Part shown: piece after piece, positions 1 to 10,676 of the stretch | Position numbering within the stretch: the stretch's first letter is position 1 | How the letters are laid out: each line of letters opens with the position of its first letter | DNA from: Eutypa lata | Taxonomy: Eukaryota > Ascomycota > Sordariomycetes > Xylariales > Diatrypaceae | Length of the DNA: 64,000 nt | Direction: 5' to 3' | NCBI GenBank assembly: GCA_022661535.1 | Contig: JAKULF010000005.1 | Coordinates: 3,286,001-3,350,000 of the forward strand | Position numbers and translations under genes: made by a program | The notes under the pieces: generated by a model | The model's database searches: none | Told to the model about the DNA's origin: nothing | What the model saw: only the letters and a program-made list of their open reading frames with translations

Positions 1-426
1 ACCATGCGTGCCCATATACGGGCTCGTGTGCTGGATCACCTTGATTAATGAGGGTGGCTGGTGTGGTAGTTGGTGAATGGTTGTAGGTATGGGTGACGAT
101 GAAGTTGGTGATTGTTGTGGTGGTGAATAGGGGTAGACATTTCTTGGCAGTGTAACACGCATTGGACCCACGAATCGTCTAGGGAGTCTTGACGGATTTT
201 ATCTTCGGAGGCAATCGAGACATTAGGGTATAAGTATACATAAACCTGCATTTCTGACCGGTTTTGTTGCTCAACGGAGAGTCTTCACCTACTATATGCA
301 TGACGCAACCGCTCATGATACTCGAGTACGAATTAATGAACAATTCCCTAATGCTTCTTTTTCATATTCTCATATTTCCATAGCGTCGTAAAAAAACCCC
401 AAAATACTATATAACCCTTCAATCCT
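1..426. other. Intergenic, no gene seen
   Basis: I see no convincing coding frame here. The only open frame is short and histidine-rich and looks like chance. The stretch just below 427 is the 3' flank of the minus-strand zinc-finger gene. Confidence 0.5.
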
Positions 427-1454
427 TTATGTCTGAGAAAACCCAGACTTGCCCTTTCGATGACCGAAGCGGATGCTCGGGGGAACGAAACGTAGCGCCG
501 ACATAGCCCCCGTCAGGTCGTCCATAGTAACGTCAACTGACTCTTTCGGCAGCTGTGGGGTTGATTCCCGCGAGCCCTGTTGTTTCGATTGCTGCTGTTG
601 CTTGGTGTTATTGGCAGGCGGCTTTTCCGTAGCCTCTCCCTCCTTCAACGTCCCGGATTGGCGTAAGCTGTGTCTCTTCGCCGCCGCAGCCCCGTTCGTC
701 GGAGCCCCGCCGCCTCCGCCCGTACTAGTGGCTGATGACGAAGCCCTGCGGCGGTGTCCGCCCTCTAGGAGCATAGACCGTCGCCCGTCGACGCCCTCCC
801 TGGTCACCGCGAAGAAGTAATTCTTCGGGTACATGTGCTTGTCGATGAGGTGCATCCGCCTCTTCTGCGGGGTTCTGCACTTCCGGTCGCACCCCTCAAC
901 GAAGCATGAGTACTAGGAAAGCGAAAAGGATAATGATAAATTAGCGGTGTAGGCTCTTCTACGTATTTTCTTTTGGGGGGGTTTTTTTTGTTTGGTTGTC
1001 GTTGTTGATAACAAGTCAGAGATTTTACGATTTGCTGGGTTTTACTCACCGTGTGCTCCCCCTTCTCCCTCCTCAGGGCAGCGAACGCATCGTGGCACTC
1101 CTCGATGTGCACGCCCAGCAGGTGCTCGGACGGCAGGTTCCTGCCGCACTCGACGCACCGGTTCGTGTGGGCCTTGCTGTAGTGCACCTCGTAGTCGCCG
1201 TAGGTCTTGAAGGCGAGGACGTCGCGGTGCGGCGGCAGAGAGCACCTCATGGCCACAGGTGAGGAATCGTCGTCGATGGCTGATTCGTCAAGCTCGGCGA
1301 TTTTGTACGCCCGGACCTCTACCCTCGTTGCTGCTGCTGCTGCTGGCGGGCTGGCCGTACGTTCCGGCGATACCGACGATGACGCTGACGATGACGCTGC
1401 TGCTGCTGCTACTGCTCGTTCTTCGTCCTCTTCAGGCTCGCGTGAGCGCTTCAT
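427..1454 (-). CDS. C2H2 zinc-finger protein, ZNF511-like
   Basis: Two exons on the minus strand, 1454-1051/1050 and 912-427, joined in phase by a GTGAGT...CTAG intron. The product is about 296 residues. The N-terminus is acidic with poly-Ala/Ser runs. Residues about 85-165 hold the zinc-binding core: CVECGRNLPSEHLL followed by HIEECH, then after the splice a second finger, CFVEGCDRKC, then HLIDKHMYP. This spacing, with NLPSEHLL and the KHMYP motif, matches the eukaryotic ZNF511 family, a conserved zinc-finger family of poorly defined function. The C-terminal 130 residues are low complexity (Gly, Ala, Gln) and end in a basic stretch, FGHRKGKSGFSQT. The second finger is only complete with this intron removed, which supports the splice. 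Family assignment is by motif recognition; cellular role unknown. Confidence 0.82.
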
Positions 1455-3208
1455 ACTTTTTGGGGTCTTTTGTTCTGTCTAATGTGGGGCAATTACTTTG
1501 AGAGACTGTTGAGGCGAGCTGGATGCTGCTGCACTCGGTCGGGTAGACGATACGTAGGCACAGTGACCTGATGGCAATACGACTTAATATCCCTGCCTGG
1601 TCTTGCTATCTGCCCTGACAAGGCTGATATGAGGGAGGCCCGTGTAACTGACGAACTAATACTGAACCGAGTCAGTGTGACGTAGGATCTGCTTGGGGCG
1701 GCCGGTCCTTCAGCCTTATGACGGTGGGGTTTACGGAATAGCTGAGAGTGAGCAAGGCTTTTTCTTCTTCTTCTTCTAAGCTAGGTTTTGTAAATGATAC
1801 ACTCTTTAAATATTTGTTTACAGCTTCAAGGAGAAGAATAGGTGCTCATATCCAGATTCTACTCTAAGTACATATGGATTTACATACACAGTTGTTAACC
1901 CCCCCCCCAAACCCCATTTATTGGCATTGGAGGCGGTCAGTAACTGCATGTGCGGCTCCGAATAGTAAAGAGTAGGTACGTACTTATTTACACACTGCGT
2001 ACTCGTTTATCGCCTGCTTCTGGCCACTAATGCAGTAGGGTGTATGTACAGTATGCACCTAATATATGTAGGAAGGCCTGAACTCCACCAAGTATAAAGA
2101 GCTAGACAGCTACGCATCCTACCTGATTGTTGGATAAATTCTCTATTTCCTACTTTCTTATATTGTAGTGGCTGATGGTTAGATTGTGATAGATTGGAGG
2201 TTTAGATTCAGCTTGAAACAAAGTTTATTGAAGGAGAGTACTTTGTATAGTTATCTGTAGTAACATAGATGTATACATATATGTATGTAGGCACCTCCTT
2301 ATGTATGTATATAAACAGCCACAACAAATCACTACAAATTTACCTTGTAGTACAAGTGTAATAAATATGTGCTAAGTATTAGGTACCTATCATTGGGTAG
2401 GAATTCACATGTTGTAGGTATAATATGTATGTATGTGAGTACTTCGTACATGCACACTTGTCGATGTAGTTAATGTATCTAAATATGTATAGATGCAAAC
2501 AATATGTAAATAGTGAAGCATTGAATGATTGACGACCAGGTTAACCTTGTCTGGAATTTGATTCAGGCACTCAATGACCTGGACAGACTGACTGAATTCA
2601 GACTGCGCCAAAGATTACCCCGTCCTTCCCATTCATCCCACTATCACTATTCCGTCACTCATAGGCAGACTTCGTCGTACCCTATCACATTACCAATAAA
2701 TCCCATTGTTGTCGTCGTCGTGCTTCTTATTATCGACGACCTCTAAAAGACATCCTTTCGTTGAGGCGCCTTATGTATTTTGGAATCTTTGCTTGCTCCA
2801 GTAGCTAAAGGTCCCATATTTTGCCAATGTTCCCGTCATCTCCCACCCAGAACGCTATTGTAGCTCAACCTCAACCTTTCGCAGCGCGCCGTAATTCGCG
2901 ATACCTGTCGAATGATGGATTTCCACCACGTCCTATTTTCAAGCCCGACTTTGTGTGATCTTATACCCCGGCTGTGAGCCGCTTGAGCCGCGCTTCCAGT
3001 CTTCTAACCGAAACATCCTATACTTCATAACGACGACGCGCCCCTCGCCTACGCCCCCTCCTCCTCTACCCCTCGCCTCTTTTTCTCGCGTGCCCCTCGC
3101 TAGGGCTCCACGCCTCTTCCCTTGCGACCTTTTGAAGAGCGAGGGACAGCGAAAAGGGTAGAGTCGGATCATTGTCATATACCTCTAGCCGGCTTCTACC
3201 CATTCACC
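1455..3208. other. Intergenic region, simple repeats
   Basis: About 1.75 kb separates two divergently transcribed genes, so both promoters should lie here. AT-rich words such as GTATGTATG and TAGGTAC recur from about 1970 to 2460. There is a CTT run near 1760 and a C/A homopolymer patch near 1905. No coding frame is convincing. Confidence 0.5.
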
Positions 3209-6200
3209 ATGGAGACTCAAAACCCTAGAGAGATCGCCAGAGCGAGCTTCAGGTATGTTTTTAAAATGCGATTTGCCGTGATGCGGCGAAAATTCGACGA
3301 CAAACACGACCTTGTATCGCTAACTTCTGACTAGTGATGCTCTGAAGCATCGTAAAGATATTGTGGACAAGGTGAAAACCCTTGAGAAAGAACGCGGCAA
3401 TGTAAATTATACCTCTCGCTTCGAGGAGATCGAACAGGTCTTATCTCAGTGCGTCCCCTACCTATTCAATGGCCACTGCTTTGGCATTTGTTGCTAATAT
3501 CTTCCCAGAATGCGCCTGGCTTGTATCCAAGTCATCTTCCATGATTTCGAATATGCCGACTCCAAGAAGGCTGAGAGCATTCTCTGGTCAGCCCACACCT
3601 ATTTGAACACCGAATACCGAAATATCGTGGGTCGCCTCGTTGCCCAGAACCAGGTCGTCCAGAAGCGCAAGCTCGAGAAACTTTATCGGGATTTCCTTAA
3701 GACTTCCCAGTCTTTCTACCGCGCCTACATACAGCGACTATCGGGTCGCTTTTACATCCCCGAATTGCGACGAGCTGCCGAGGGCTTAGAACTAGAACCT
3801 ACCGAGACACCCCTCCGTGATACTTCATTGCCACAACAGCTTCGTGAGATGCTTGTTAAGTCGTGTCATTCTAGTCTAAATCACCTCGGTGATCTATCGA
3901 GATACCGTTGCCAGACCTCCGAGAAGATCTCCAAAACAGCGTTTGATACTGCTTTAGCACATTATTGCGTGGCAACCATGGTCGATCCAGATGACGGTGC
4001 AGCCCACCATCAGATGGCTGTTTTATATAGGCTTATCCCCCAACATCTTCATATAGTCTACCACTTCTATCGATCAATCTCTATTGATAAGCCTCACCAG
4101 CTAGGGCTCGATAATCTAGAAAGGGAGTTCAAGGGAATTAGGAACAACCAGAATTCCAAGCGATTTTCTCCAAAAGATCCCTCCGAGGCCTTGGTCGAGT
4201 GGTTCGTTCGACTTCACGCCTTCTATTATGACGGCGAACCTTTTTCACAGCAACAGGAATTAGAGGAAGAAGTGATCCACCGTCTCGAGCTTGCCATGAA
4301 GGCCGAGGGTTTCATCGATATACTGATAAAGATGGTCCTCACAAACATCGCGGCTTATAGTGTCGCCAAGACTAAAGTTGCAGAAGCTTGGACGGCAAAT
4401 GCATCTCGTCACTGCCAATTTGTTCTGCGCTTTACTATCCGTACTATCTGCGTGCTTCTCCGTCTCCTAAAGGCCGGTCTACAGGATGACTGCGGCCATT
4501 CTATCGATGTAGAAGCTGGCACTGGTGAAAGTCCTCTTGCATTTGGACCAGTGCTAATGAAGTTTCTCCCGCTCACCCGCCTATATATAGCGTGGCTTTA
4601 TTCACTACGGGCGGACTTGGTCGAGTATCGCATGTATCTGGAGTTCTACATCACAGATATGTATAAACTACTTGCAGACACCTTGACCTCACTGAATTCT
4701 CTGGTTTCCCGAACGGCATCTACTATTCGGTCTCAATATCTACTGATGGAAGACATAGAAGCCATTGGACTCAAGCCATTTAATGATCAAACTCTGCCTT
4801 TGCTTATGCAGACCGAATTGGTTGAAGGTACGGATCCATCAAAGAGACACAGAACCCGTAAGCCATACAGACAGGCACGGGGACGCCAATTCAAACCTCA
4901 CACAGAGGCAATTTGGCGCATTAGAGATATTATCTGCTGCGGGGTTCTTCTTGCAAGTGGCCCCGACATCCCACTAGGTTTGATCTCGAGAATACAGAAT
5001 GGGCGGGAGGTCGAACTCTGGACCTACCTCGATGAAAATGCACCTCAAACCTACGTCGACGAGACTGGAGTAGACTGCATTCTCAGCAAACTAAACCTCG
5101 GTGATAGCAAACCGTTGCTTGAAGTCGATGTCCCTCAACCGTCCATCTTGACACAACCTGTTCTAGGTTTAGGAGACTTAACTCAACTTCCTCCTGGAGC
5201 ACTTGATGGTGCACCTGAAGAACACCCTCGTCAAGTTGAGAAAGGCAAATCCATTGACGAGAAAAGCCGTGATCCAGTATTTGATTCTGATCTCAGCGAG
5301 GATAGGGATATGGTCGATATGGTGGATAAACTGCTTGGTTCGACCGACGAATCACACCCTGAAGCAAGCCGAAGCCAAGTCGAGACCACCTACGGTATGA
5401 ACTCCTCAACCGCCAACGAGGTTTTCGCTCAGGTCAACTCAAGTCCAGCGCAGCCGTCACCTATCGCGAAGAGTATCCCAAGCTTGCCTTGGGATTATTT
5501 CTATTCACCAACACCACATCGCCCCACTAGCCGGGGGCAAGATCTTCCAACGACAGATGATTTTTACAAGCCTAGAACTACCGTCGCTTCCTTTGAGAAT
5601 CTTGGCTCTCAGGTGAAACAGAATGGTCCCTTGCGGCAAGGCCATAGTCGATACCCATCCCGGCGCAACGTGTCTCAAGGTGAGGGACATTCGAGAGCTA
5701 GTTCATTCGGTACCACAACTACTGGGATGACTAGACTCTCTCATAAAATTTCAAGTGGAGATGGATTCACCAGGCCTGATGGAGCCGATCCAGCGGCGGC
5801 GACCCGCAAAGCAGCTCATGAGAGCTTGGCTTCGGCGCTCTATGCACAATTCGGCACGGCTCGAAAAAACGGTCAAGGTGCCGCCCAAATCTCCAGTCCT
5901 GTGTCGCGGGAGAAGTCGGTATCTAGAACTTCAGTCGCTATGGCTGGCTCAAGTCCTGCAACGTACGTGGAACGGCCAGGAAGCCGGCTACCTGACTCTA
6001 CCTCTGGAATCCCGGGAGAGAAGACGGTGGACCAGCAATCGCCATCGAGCACCTTCTCTCAATGGGCCGACCAATTCTTGAATGCCAGTAGCCCTAGTAT
6101 GGGCGCTTTTGGCTTCAAGCAACCTACATCGGGAGCATGGGAGGCCTCAGGTCTATCTAATCCCAGCGGCAATCAGAACTACACTTCCTGGCTCGGACAG

Positions 6201-6503
6201 GAGGCGGCGGCAGCGACCGGATCATCTCTTGCCTTTTCTCATCCCAGCAGCCTATACATGGGCACTCCAGGTGGCGGACAAAACCAGGCAGCGCCCCCGT
6301 ACCACGTGGCCTGCAACGGCAACTACTACGATGCCACCACACCATTTGGTCGCGTTCCGGGTTACAACAACCGAGAGGACCCGGCACACTTCCGCAACCA
6401 ACTCCGGCAGACGCCCGGTGAGGTTAATGACTCGTACGATCGACAGATCCTGGCGTCCGCTCTGTTAGATGACAGTGGCAAACCCCGGCAAAATGCGAAG
6501 TGA
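3209..6503 (+). CDS. Est1/Ebs1/Smg7-family protein
   Basis: Three exons: 3209-3252, 3335-3448 and 3509-6503, giving 1050 residues. Exon 1 starts METQNPREIARASF; the small second exon supplies a charged helix with KHRKDIVDKVKTLEKE. Residues about 50-420 form the Est1 N-terminal 14-3-3-like and TPR region, with SILWSAHTYLNTEYRN, YRDFLKTSQSFYRAYI and HHQMAVLYRLIPQHLHIVYHF. That last block is the conserved hallmark of Est1/Smg5-7 proteins, where a small family dies into the helical Est1 DNA/RNA-binding-like domain. The C-terminal half is disordered and rich in Ser, Pro and Gln. Known members act in nonsense-mediated mRNA decay (Smg7/Ebs1) or telomerase recruitment (Est1). There is no PIN nuclease domain, which argues for an Smg7/Ebs1-like role. 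The start is the first ATG in a good context (CACCATGG). Confidence 0.88.
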
Positions 6504-8024
6504 GGTTATAATCTTTTGGAAAGGCTGTCACATGCCAATCTGACAAGGCCATCTAAAGGAACATCGGTACCTAAAATAGGGAAACGAGCCCGTAGCGGCT
6601 TAACACCCGTCCCTTCTTCCCGTAGAAGGAACAAGAGTGGAGTTAACACACCGACAGCTAGCTTACCACCTTTGGGAACCGGGATCTCCCCCCGAGAGGA
6701 GGTTTCTCGAAGCCGCGGCTGATATATGCTTCATTCATATCTTCACTCATCTACTTATACCAGGCTTGCTTGTGAATCTTCACACTCAGCGCCTCGGTAT
6801 CACAGTACGATCTTGCTATTTAGCTGAAAGAACTTGCTAGGCAACCATTGTTATGTAACGAGATGTTGTGCACCGGAAATTTCCTATGGCAGATGTAGCA
6901 TAAGGATGGAAAGGGGGTTGTTTTGGCAGTGATCTGTATCTTTCCTGTCCCAACTAGGGTCAGTCCTACCCTTTCGGATATTCCTCCCCCATCCGTCTTC
7001 ACAGAAGATGGCACGCTTGACCAAGCTTCAACAAGAACCAACCTACACCTCCTGGCACCAGATCTATTCAACTGCTTTCGTAACCGTTTGCACACATGCA
7101 AATTTCGGCTTGATCAAGATACGCTACCATCATTTTTGTACATTATGAAATGCCTTCTGGCTTATGTTGGGGATTTACAATATTGGCAAAGCTGTCGGAA
7201 ATGTTTTGAGGGGTACAAATTGATTGGTGCTCAATGAAGGGGGTGTTGAAAGGGGCACAATACATAGGGCTTGTTGCAGAACTCTTCAGTTGTGCCTTGG
7301 GAAAGAAGGTAATTATTCTAGTCGATTATATGAGTTGGCTCTTGAGATGAGTTGATTTTTACTAGACGTGATCCTAGTTGAGTTCATGTAAGTGATGTGA
7401 TGTGATGTTATACGGTGGTATCTAAGTGGCTTAGTGGAGGTAGAGTTGTAGCCATTGGAAGTAGCGACCTCGCCTCCAAGCATAGTATATGTCAACAAAT
7501 AAAAGGGAGTACCGCAGCCTGCCGACAACGGCGCTATCTAGTAAACCTATTGAATGTGTAGGGTCTTGTAAAGACATCTTTGAGTTATGTTAGATGCATA
7601 GAGCACTCCAACCGACTACCCAAATAATCAATGAGGTTACCTAGCTCTCAGATAGGGCAATTCCAATTCCAATTTCAATTCCTAAGAAATGTTATCCCAG
7701 GCGAGCTAGTATTATACAGTGACATAATATCTTAGGAAGTATTTTCTACTCACCCACTCCTGTTCGGATCTGGCGGTAAACTGTAACAAAATTACATCGT
7801 ATTCTCTCCCCCTTTAGGATCCTCTAGGTACCTAGGTACTGTAGGTATGTATATATGTGCAAGAGATTCTTGTATAATAAAAAATGAGGTGAAATGACAA
7901 GTACCTAATACACAGTAGCAGCTTGTTTGCTTAATTTTGTTATTAGGTACTTGGTTTCCAAAGTCAAATGGAGGTGCAAAAGAGGAAGGTCATAATAGGC
8001 AAAATAAGCAACAAATTTCTTTAA
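6504..8024. other. Intergenic region, no gene seen
   Basis: Short open frames at 6516-6840 and 6820-7237 do not resemble known proteins and overlap on both strands. TAGGTACCTAGGTA words occur near 7825-7850. The region probably holds the Est1-family 3' UTR and nothing else I can identify. Confidence 0.45.
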
Positions 8025-8105
8025 ATCCACGTGGAGAAATGGTAACTCGTCGACCTCCTAAATAAGTGAGTCGAAGATTTGCGGGTTCGAGTCCCGTCGT
8101 GGATG
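8025..8105 (+). tRNA. tRNA-Arg(CCU) with 8-nt intron
   Basis: A full cloverleaf can be drawn. Acceptor stem ATCCACG (8025-8031) pairs with CGTGGAT (8098-8104). The D stem is GAG/CTC with loop AAATGGTAA. Anticodon stem TCGAC (8050-8054) pairs with GTCGA (8070-8074). The T arm is GCGGG TTCGAGT CCCGT. The anticodon loop is 15 nt, C-T-CCT-A then eight extra bases (about 8061-8068) then A. This puts anticodon CCU at 8057-8059 and a minimal intron at the canonical position after base 37. Without the intron the tRNA is 73 nt. The TTCGAGTCCCG arm and CTCCTAA loop match fungal tRNA-Arg(CCU). A TTTTCTTTTT tract about 15 nt downstream is a plausible Pol III terminator. Confidence 0.88.
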
Positions 8106-10676
8106 CATTGGTTAATAGCTGGCTTTTCTTTTTGACCTTTCCACCTCTTCTTGTTCTTCTTCTTGCTTGTGGAAATATGTACGTATAACGAAATAAAACC
8201 GTCTTTTCCTTAAGACTTCACGTTACTAAGAACAATCAGCTAAAAGTCATATTTAATTATTACTGCATTCCTGTCAAATTAATGGACTGATAGATGCCAA
8301 GACAACAAACTTGGGATAGGTTTAAGAAACTGTAGTTGCTTAAGTACTTATTACGGCATACTTGGACTATAGGTATATATTGAAACTAATAACTAGACAA
8401 GCCGATAATGTCAAGAAACGCCTCAAGCCCTTACTAAGCAGGCCGCCTAAGATCCCGCAAGGAGCGGCACCGGGAATACGTAGAGAGGGCTGAGAGAGTT
8501 GATTATCCAGCAGCTCGCGTGAGCTAAAAAAGCAGTGAATTATGGGGCGGTCCCTCGGCCCTTTCGTTTCTCTACTTTTATTTTAGTCACTCTAAAAAGT
8601 ACTTCATTTTTGTCCCATGGTATAAGTAATGTGGAGGTAAAAGTATGCAGTAATATGCACCTGATGAGACCATACGGCCTTAAGACACAAGTGTGCTGCC
8701 ACTGCTCTAAGTACCTAATCATCTCTGTTACCATTAGTGACACGAATAGAAGATTGATGGCTTGGATGGAAACGTTAATATAAAACTGGCAGCTTCATAT
8801 TGACTTGATATTAATATACCTAAGAAGAATGAAGAAAGAGACGTTATAGTCGGGGTAAACTTTACTGAATAAATCTCCTTTATGCATACACGTATACTTA
8901 AACATGTGTATTAAAGTATACTAAGAACACGTTGACCTATATGACGACATTAAATTGAATCCTTGTAGGCGGTAAGATATGAACGTTAAGTTTAGTGTTA
9001 ACAAGATCACCACTTCTCTCCTTCCCCCATTCCCAGACTATTGAGCATAGGTACTGCAAAGTAGAATCCCGCGGAGATGTAAGGGCCCTAGTTTATCTAG
9101 CAGCTCGCGTGCACTGAAAATGCAGTGAAACACAATGTAACTTAAACGCAGTTTCATGCCGACTAATGTAACAATATTGCATTGCAAACGGAACCGTTAT
9201 TGGTCTGTTGGCAGTAACGCTATTTATACTGCGATAAACAAACAACGAGGTGGGGGCGAGCATGTTCTACGAACTGAGGGGAATCGTCAATATCTCAGCT
9301 GGACGCTCGAAAAAGCAACATACAATCAACATCAAAACCGAATTAACGACTAGCTTAGCTAATGAGTATGTGGCAGTGGATATGAGGAAAGCAAGAGGAG
9401 AAAGGGGAACACCTCTGACTTAGTCGGTATAGACGATAGCGATAACATCCCATCGTTAGTAGTCATGACCCATAGGCTCACTTAGGGTTATACTATCATT
9501 TTAAGAGCCTATGATAGAGAAATAAGCCAATATTTATTGTTACTTTCAAAGCAATAGTTGGTAGTGCCGGTTTGAAATAGTAGAAGCCTTGCAAATGCGA
9601 CATGTAATAGCTTCCATGATGGACATGGCTATTAATTGATCTACGCTCAGTCCTGCTTCTACGAGTTATTTTTATCGCCTTCTATTCTTAGAGGATATTC
9701 TCCTTCTACGTCGTGAGTATTGTCGCAGCATTATGGTCTTATACTATGGTGTAATATCCCGGAAAAGGGTTATAGTGTATAATGTAGCCCCTATCTAGAA
9801 TTTAAGGGTGGCTGTTACAATCCTAATTATATATGACATATAGGTAGGCTATCGCGGCGCCGATACGGGAGAATCCATATTTTTTTCAGTGATAGGCTAC
9901 AAGTAACCATTGGTTGGCAAACAGGAAGACTATGGTTTGAGTTTGTGCTGCCCTGGCGTTGTTGGTACTCTTTATTGCAACATAACACCAACTTTACGCC
10001 ATTTACATTGCAGTTCCGGCAAAAACGCAGGAGGGGTATATAGAACAATCGCCTCTAGGTATACGAACACGGCTAGGGAGATAATAGCATTAAATAGCCC
10101 GGTCATTCTATTAAAATGTGTGATGTAATATATATAACTGCTAAAAATGACTGGTTAATAAACAATGCAATATGAATAAGCGGTTTAAGGATTTCAGCTT
10201 ATGTCTAAATATAAATATGAAAACCCCTAATTAATCTTGGCTGTAACCTTATTTGAACTCAAAGTGTATTTTACTGAAGTAGCCTTCCCCTTGATTTACC
10301 TTGCTCTTTGCTTTCTGCCTCACCTAACCCCCAAATTCAAATTTCACTTAGCAGCATTACTGCATTTTGTGATATAAATAATCAGGCCCTTACAACAAAG
10401 TTGGCGCATCTCTTAAGCAAGCCCTTAAACTACCGGCGTAACGATGCAACGTGAATGAATCTTACGTAGCTATTGCATAGTAAGGCTTCGGTGAAGGCAA
10501 ACCGGGGTTAATGGCTTGGAGTTCTAACGTAGGCTACTTATAACATGCATCCCTATAGAAATGAAATGGCTGTCAGTGATCATATTCCGTGGCTGTCTTT
10601 GAAGCTTACCCTTACACAGTCATCCCTGCGGCTTACATCTCTTTTTCTCTCGTCTTCGTGATAAAATATCTAAGAC
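8106..10676. other. Long intergenic region, repeat relics
   Basis: About 2.6 kb without a credible gene. It contains two copies of a roughly 33-bp motif, near 8508-8540 and 9098-9130, described under findings. The sequence is moderately AT-rich with many in-frame stops. Short open frames at 8535-8783 and 9827-10128 are unsupported. Confidence 0.45.

Noticed and set aside
473..1501. Several plus-strand open frames opposite the zinc-finger gene
   Set aside because: Antisense shadows of GC-rich, low-complexity exons; no motifs, while the minus-strand frame has paired zinc-finger residues.
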